Source of the DNA: JACDAN01 sp036554945
Lineage (GTDB): Bacteria; Actinomycetota; Thermoleophilia; Gaiellales; Gaiellaceae
NCBI GenBank assembly: GCA_036554945.1
Contig: DATBMH010000076.1
Location: 1 to 53,158 of the forward strand
DNA: 53,158 nucleotides
Direction of reading: 5' to 3'
Positions 49,851 through 53,158 of this stretch are shown here, piece by piece (positions within the stretch are counted from its first letter, which is position 1; each line of letters begins with the position of its first letter). The notes beneath the pieces are model-generated. The model did no database searches, was not told the DNA's origin, and saw only the letters and a program-made list of their open reading frames with translations. Position numbers and translations under genes: made by a program.

Positions 49851-50712
49851 GCCCGAGGACGCGCTCGGCTGGGCTGAGGGGGAGGTCGCGGCGGCACGCG
49901 ACGATCCGGCGGCCCGCTTTGCCCTGATCGACCGGACGTATCACGGGCCGACCGGAGAGGCGCCGCGCCATCTGCCGTTCCGGCGGGCGGCCCTGTCGTT
50001 CATGCGCTGGCAGGCCCAGCGCGGCCTGCTCAACCCGGTCGACGCATCGCCGCCGGGCAGCGTCTGGTGGCGGGCGGTCAACGAGCGGCTGCTACGCGAC
50101 GGCTGCGAGGCGGTCGCGCTCGTCGGCGGTCGATCGGGCGAGCCGTCGTCGCAGGCCGTTCGGCTCTGGCTGGAGTTCGTCGCACGGCCGACCGGAAGCA
50201 ACTGGTACCGGGCCCACAACTCGAGCATCGTCGGCGCGTACCTGGAGCACTGGACGCTCGCCGAGGCGGAGAGCGCGCCGGAGCGCTTCTTCATGAACGT
50301 CGCCCTGGTGCGCGTCCTCTACGCGCACTCGCTCGTCGGGGCGCCGCGGCTCGCGCTGGGACGGCTGGCTCCGCTCGCCCGCCTGCTCGGCGATCCCCGG
50401 CTCGGGATGGCGGGCGCGTTCCTCTCGCTGCGGCGTGTGCTTCCGACCCGCTACCCGCTCGCCGAGGACGTGGAGAGCTACATCGCGAACGAGCAGCGTC
50501 TCGGCCGGATGCTCGACTACGCCGTGATCGTCCCGCGGCTGCAGCGCCTGTACGAGTGGTCCGCCGAGGAGCTCGTCGAGCCGCGCCTGCTGGAGATCGT
50601 GCGCGACGGAAGCCCGATCTACGCCTGGACGTACGAGGAGCGCCATGTCTGGCGCTCTTCGAAGATGCCGCTCGCGGCCCGGGTGCTCGAACGCGTCACA
50701 CGGCCCCGCTGA
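49849..50712 (+). CDS. Conserved-looking hypothetical protein
   Basis: A 287-residue soluble, alpha-helical protein that I do not recognise. Landmarks are FRRAALSFMRWQAQRGLLNP, SVWWRAVNERLLRDGCEAVALVGG, LWLEFVARPTGSNWYRAHNSSIVGAYLEH, FMNVALVRVLYAHSLV and a C-terminal TYEERHVWRSSKMP. The Trp-, Arg- and His-rich conserved-type blocks suggest an enzyme or nucleic-acid-binding protein. No signal peptide or helix. Its ATG overlaps that of the YcaQ gene head to head; a longer frame from 49807 would run across that start. Confidence 0.72.
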   Translation: MPEDALGWAEGEVAAARDDPAARFALIDRTYHGPTGEAPRHLPFRRAALSFMRWQAQRGLLNPVDASPPGSVWWRAVNERLLRDGCEAVALVGGRSGEPSSQAVRLWLEFVARPTGSNWYRAHNSSIVGAYLEHWTLAEAESAPERFFMNVALVRVLYAHSLVGAPRLALGRLAPLARLLGDPRLGMAGAFLSLRRVLPTRYPLAEDVESYIANEQRLGRMLDYAVIVPRLQRLYEWSAEELVEPRLLEIVRDGSPIYAWTYEERHVWRSSKMPLAARVLERVTRPR

Positions 50713-50715
50713 TCG

Positions 50716-51171
50716 TCAGCGCACCGCCTTCTTCACCATCGCGCCGATCTTCGCCTCGTCGGCTGCGGTCAGCTCCTTCAGCGCGAAGGACGTGGGCCAC
50801 ATCGCGCCCTTGTCGAGATTCGCCTCGTCGCTGAAGCCGAACGTCGCGTACCTCGAGTTGAACTTCCCCGCGCTCTGGAAGTAGCAGACCACCTTGCCGT
50901 CCTTGGCGTACGCCGGCATCCCGTACCAGGTCTTCGGTGCGAGGGACGGCGCGCTGGCCGTGATGATCTCGTGGAGCCGCTCGGCCATCGCTCGGTCCGA
51001 GCCTTCCATCTCGGCGACCTTCTCGAGCAGCGCCTTCTCCCCGTCCGCCTTGCTCGCCTCGGCCTTGAGCTCCCGTGCGCGCTCGCGCATCGCGGCGCGT
51101 TCCTCGGCCGTGAACTTGCCGCTCGCCTCGTTGCGCCTGGCCGATTTCTGCGTGGCCCTCTTTGCGCTCAT
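50716..51171 (-). CDS. DUF1801-type protein
   Basis: A 151-residue protein: a basic, Lys/Ala-rich N-terminus (AKRATQKSARRN), a helical segment, then LHEIITASAPSLAPKTWYGMPAYAKDGKVVCYFQSAGKFNSRYATFGFSDEANLDKGAMWP, the DUF1801 pattern seen in small iron-chaperone-like and Bacillus YdhG proteins. Function unproven. GGAGGGA precedes ATG 51171. It converges on the hypothetical gene three bases away and diverges from MarR. Confidence 0.83.
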   Translation of the reverse strand: MSAKRATQKSARRNEASGKFTAEERAAMRERARELKAEASKADGEKALLEKVAEMEGSDRAMAERLHEIITASAPSLAPKTWYGMPAYAKDGKVVCYFQSAGKFNSRYATFGFSDEANLDKGAMWPTSFALKELTAADEAKIGAMVKKAVR

Positions 51172-51212
51172 CTCTCCCTCCTTGCGTCTAGGTGTGTAGA
51201 CCCTGCTGATAG

Positions 51213-51225
51213 TTTGTATCACAAA
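51213..51225. promoter_or_regulatory. Probable MarR operator
   Basis: TTTGT-ATC-ACAAA, a 13-bp inverted repeat, in the AT-rich gap between the DUF1801 and MarR genes. Its size and place match MarR autoregulatory sites; it would control both divergent genes. Confidence 0.55.
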
Positions 51226-51265
51226 TGATTAGCATACCTGAAGACAATGTGAAAGAATCGTCGAC

Positions 51266-51742
51266 GTGGCGACGCACCCCTCTGCCGAGGCCCCGGTGAC
51301 CGAGTTCGCGGGGCAGCTCTTCTTCCGGCTCTGGCGCGCGACGCACACACGTACCGCGGAGCGGCTCGGGTCGGTCGGGTTGACGCCGGCGCTGTTTGCG
51401 CTCTTGAACGTCATCGGCGCCCGCGAGGGAGCCATTCAGCAGGAGCTCGGGTCGGCGCTGGGGATCGATCGCAGCACCATGGTCTCGCTGATCGACCAGC
51501 TCGAGGAGGCAGGAGCGGCCAAGCGACGGCCCTCTGCGACGGACCGCCGGGCCCGGGAGATCGTGATCACGCCCAAGGGCCGGCGGCTCCTGGAGCGGGC
51601 TCGGGGCTTGATCGGCCAGGTCGAGGACGAGGTCCTGGCCGGCCTCACGGCCGACGAGCGCCACCAGCTGCTGGCGCTCCTTCGCCGCGCGCTCGAGGCG
51701 GCGCCCGCGCAACCGGTCTGGAGCTCGAGCGAGGGGAACTAG
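51266..51742 (+). CDS. MarR family regulator
   Basis: A 158-residue winged-helix regulator: LFFRLWRATHTRTAERLGSVGLTPALFALLNVIGAREGAIQQELGSALGIDRSTMVSLIDQLEEAGAAKRRPSATDRRAREIVITPKGRRLLERAR. The wing has the conserved DRRAR. It starts with GTG and probably represses itself and the divergent DUF1801 gene through the repeat at 51213-51225. Confidence 0.92.
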   Translation: MATHPSAEAPVTEFAGQLFFRLWRATHTRTAERLGSVGLTPALFALLNVIGAREGAIQQELGSALGIDRSTMVSLIDQLEEAGAAKRRPSATDRRAREIVITPKGRRLLERARGLIGQVEDEVLAGLTADERHQLLALLRRALEAAPAQPVWSSSEGN

Positions 51743-51748
51743 CACCGC

Positions 51749-52183
51749 TCAGGCATCGAGCGCGAGCCGGTGGAGCAGCGCGTCGACCCGCGTGAAGCCG
51801 CTCCTCGCACCCTCCTCGACGCCGTACTGCATCGTCGTGTCGCGCTCCTCGGCCGTGTCGAAGTGCATCGTCTGCGTCAGCTTCGTCCGCTCGCCGAGAT
51901 CCTCGAACTCAAGCGTCTGCAGGTGGTTCTGAAACGTCTGCACGAGTCGCTCCGGCGCCTCGACCTCGCGGAACTCGCCCTCGACAACGCCGTACGCGGT
52001 GCGGAAGCGGTACGTGCCTCCAGGGCGGACGTCCATCTCCTCGACGACGGTGCCGTCGCCCCACCACTCGGGGATCAGCTCCGGGTCGGTCCAGACGGAG
52101 AAGACGTGCTCGCGCGGCGCGTCGAAGACGCGCTCGACCCGGATCTCGAGCTCGTTCGGCGTGGTCACGGTGGTGTCGTTCAT
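51749..52183 (-). CDS. SRPBCC (AHSA1-like) domain protein
   Basis: A 144-residue START-like fold: LEIRVERVFDAPREHVFSVWTDPELIPEWWGDG, EMDVRPGGTYRFR, GEFREVEAPERLVQTF, and ERTKLTQTMHFDTAEERDTTMQYGVEEGARSGFTRVDALL. Proteins of this type are nearly always paired with a small ArsR regulator, as here, and bind hydrophobic ligands. The ATG overlaps the ArsR stop (ATGA). Confidence 0.93.
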   Translation of the reverse strand: MNDTTVTTPNELEIRVERVFDAPREHVFSVWTDPELIPEWWGDGTVVEEMDVRPGGTYRFRTAYGVVEGEFREVEAPERLVQTFQNHLQTLEFEDLGERTKLTQTMHFDTAEERDTTMQYGVEEGARSGFTRVDALLHRLALDA

Positions 52184-52491
52184 CGAGCTCCTCTCGTCCG
52201 TTCGACGACCTGCGCGAAGCGGTCGAGCCGCTGCAGCCACGTGCTGATGCCCTCGAAGGCGTAGGGCACGAGCATGCACCTGCGGGCCCGTCCGACCTTC
52301 TCGGTCGTGACGAGCTCCGCGTCCTCGAGCAGCCGGATGTGCTTCTTCATCCCGGTCAGCGACATGCCGAAGGGCTCCGCCAGCTCGCTGATCGTCGCGC
52401 TGCCGGCGCCGAGCCGTTCGAGCACGGCCCGGCGCGTCGGGTCGGCGAGGGCTGCGAAGGCGCGGTCGACGGTCGGCAGATACTGAACCAT
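52180..52491 (-). CDS. ArsR family regulator
   Basis: A 103-residue winged helix: FAALADPTRRAVLERLGAGSATISELAEPFGMSLTGMKKHIRLLEDAELVTTEKVGRARRCML. No Cys metal-binding motif of the ArsR/SmtB type is present, so it is a non-metal member that works with the SRPBCC partner. The ATG sits in the middle of an 11-bp-arm inverted repeat (52479-52504), implying tight self-repression. Confidence 0.93.
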   Translation of the reverse strand: MVQYLPTVDRAFAALADPTRRAVLERLGAGSATISELAEPFGMSLTGMKKHIRLLEDAELVTTEKVGRARRCMLVPYAFEGISTWLQRLDRFAQVVERTRGAR

Positions 52492-52504
52492 AAGGTTCAG
52501 TATC
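52479..52504. promoter_or_regulatory. ArsR operator covering its own start codon
   Basis: GATACTGAACC, spacer ATAA, GGTTCAGTATC: perfect 11-bp arms. The ATG (minus strand, 52489-52491) is at the centre, and the right-hand arm contains the -10-like sequence upstream. This is the same layout as the PadR gene at 896-914. Confidence 0.75.
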
Positions 52505-52550
52505 TCTTATCCTTGCTTTGGCCGCAACCCACAGGCGCCGTGACGCGGGT

Positions 52551-52661
52551 CTAAGCGAACAGGGACGCGCCGTCGACGCGCACCACCTCGCCCTCCGGCT
52601 CCACATCGCGATCCGGTCGGACCACCTGGAGATCGAGGATCCAGGTGCTGTGCGGGGGCAC
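52551..52661 (-). CDS. Possible short ORF or gene remnant
   Basis: A 36-codon frame (GTG to TAG) with high GC in the third position. It ends with VRPDRDVEPEGEVVRVDGAS followed by LFA. The frame stays open some codons upstream of the GTG. I do not recognise it. It fills part of the 286-bp gap between ArsR and ClpC-like genes and may be the C-terminus of a lost gene or chance. Confidence 0.25.
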   Translation of the reverse strand: MPPHSTWILDLQVVRPDRDVEPEGEVVRVDGASLFA

Positions 52662-52777
52662 GTTGTTTCGGTGGCTACAAAGCGGAGCATACTTCCGGGG
52701 ACGCGCTTTTCGACTAGGCGGGTGCCTCCGTGCACCAACCCCTCGCGCGCCGGAGTGCCCGCTGCGAGGAGGTCTTC

Positions 52778-53158
52778 ATGGCGACCACGATGTGCGAGAT
52801 CGACGGGCGTCGGCCCGCCGTCGCAAGCGTGCGGATCAGGCAGAACGGCGAGGAGCGGACGATTGCCGTCTGCGAAGAGCACCTTCGGGAGCTTCAGGGT
52901 CAGAGCCGCGGCGTAGGGCGGTCGCCGTTCGGTGGCAGAAGCCTCTTCGACGAGTTCTTCTCCGACTTCTTCGGCGACAGCGGCTTTGGCGGCCGCGCGC
53001 CCGGCGCCGCCGGTGGCACGACCACGACGCGCCCGCGCCGCCCGGCCGAGCAGATCGACGTCACCCAGTACTTCAGCGACGCGACCCGCAAGCTGCTCCA
53101 GCAGGCCGCGCAGAAGGCGATGGAGTGGGGCAGCCTGGACGTCGACTCGACCCACCTC
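52778..53158 (+). CDS. ClpC-like ATPase, N-terminal part (runs off end)
   Basis: The first 127 residues of a protein whose start is ATG 52778 with GAGGAGG upstream. Residues 5-35 carry a Cys/His pair pattern (TMCEIDGRRPAVASVRI, IAVCEEHLRELQ) like a small zinc-binding head. A flexible Gly/Phe-rich linker (FDEFFSDFFGDSGFGG) follows, then IDVTQYFSDATRKLLQQAAQKAMEWGSLDVDSTHL, the start of a Clp N-terminal repeat. It is most likely the beginning of a ClpC/ClpB-type unfoldase. The gene continues beyond the window. Confidence 0.8.
   Translation, partial: MATTMCEIDGRRPAVASVRIRQNGEERTIAVCEEHLRELQGQSRGVGRSPFGGRSLFDEFFSDFFGDSGFGGRAPGAAGGTTTTRPRRPAEQIDVTQYFSDATRKLLQQAAQKAMEWGSLDVDSTHL

Noticed and set aside
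52664..52693. A promoter TTGTTT-N18-CATACT before the ClpC-like gene.
   Set aside because: The -35 matches only three of six bases; too weak to list as a feature.
1..53158. tRNA, rRNA, insertion sequence, integrase or prophage genes.
   Set aside because: Read on both strands: no cloverleaf-type GGTTCGA context outside coding DNA, no transposase motif and no phage structural gene seen.

Overview
The window is very GC-rich, gene-dense bacterial chromosome (about 70 percent GC by eye, GC-ending codons throughout). There is no tRNA, rRNA, phage gene, insertion sequence or CRISPR array. The repertoire (VKOR plus DsbA instead of DsbB, PadR, CGNR, MmpL, NarL-type two-component pairs, Lsr-type low-complexity secreted proteins, phosphoketolase plus acetate kinase, zinc-less DksA) fits a high-GC actinomycete, most likely a deep-branching soil lineage such as Thermoleophilia. 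That placement is inference from gene content. About 55 genes are called, tightly packed: many share 4-base GTGA or ATGA overlaps, several convergent pairs share a CTAG stop palindrome, and two divergent pairs share a CATG start palindrome.

Layout. 1-9274: lone MshEN-domain gene; PadR regulator with a secreted hydrolase; rhodanese-GT2-DUF218 operon; RtcB; an envelope and thiol-redox block on the minus strand (DsbA, VKOR, a damaged TolB-like beta-propeller, DedA); cupin plus PAS-LuxR. 9275-16613: phosphoketolase-acetate kinase operon behind a terminator and a leader hairpin, then OsmC, membrane-anchored copper nitrite-reductase-like protein, AI-2E transporter, YihY, and the tail of a decayed VOC gene. 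16792-24011: a large LuxR-type ATPase regulator facing a two-gene operon for secreted repeat proteins (Gly-rich beta-helix protein, three-unit calcium-binding RTX protein). 24085-27483: two methyltransferases that share an upstream tandem motif, a GT4 glycosyltransferase and an alkyltransferase-like protein.

27482-33879 looks like a coordinated locus. A DHFR-like reductase is followed by a CGNR-PLP synthase-TOPRIM operon divergent from a cupin, and then by a MocR regulator-MFS-EamA operon. A 17-bp motif is repeated upstream of both halves, so the MocR protein may control both. 33944-42968: small barrel protein; NarL-type two-component system facing an MmpL exporter across a perfect inverted repeat; YdeI, reductase, hydrolase, adenylate cyclase and LtrA genes. 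42969-43232 has no protein gene but holds a good promoter, strong stem-loops and a U-tract terminator on the plus strand: a candidate small RNA. 43233-53158: epoxide hydrolase-thioredoxin-like-DksA operon, a sigma factor, FtsH, a YcaQ-like glycosylase, several small regulators (MarR, ArsR with an SRPBCC partner) and the N-terminus of a ClpC-like ATPase that runs off the end.

Most interesting: the candidate RNA at 43036-43228, the MocR-linked pair of operators, the tandem NarL-like sites before two methyltransferases, autoregulator start codons placed at the centre of inverted repeats, and the secreted RTX/Gly-rich pair.
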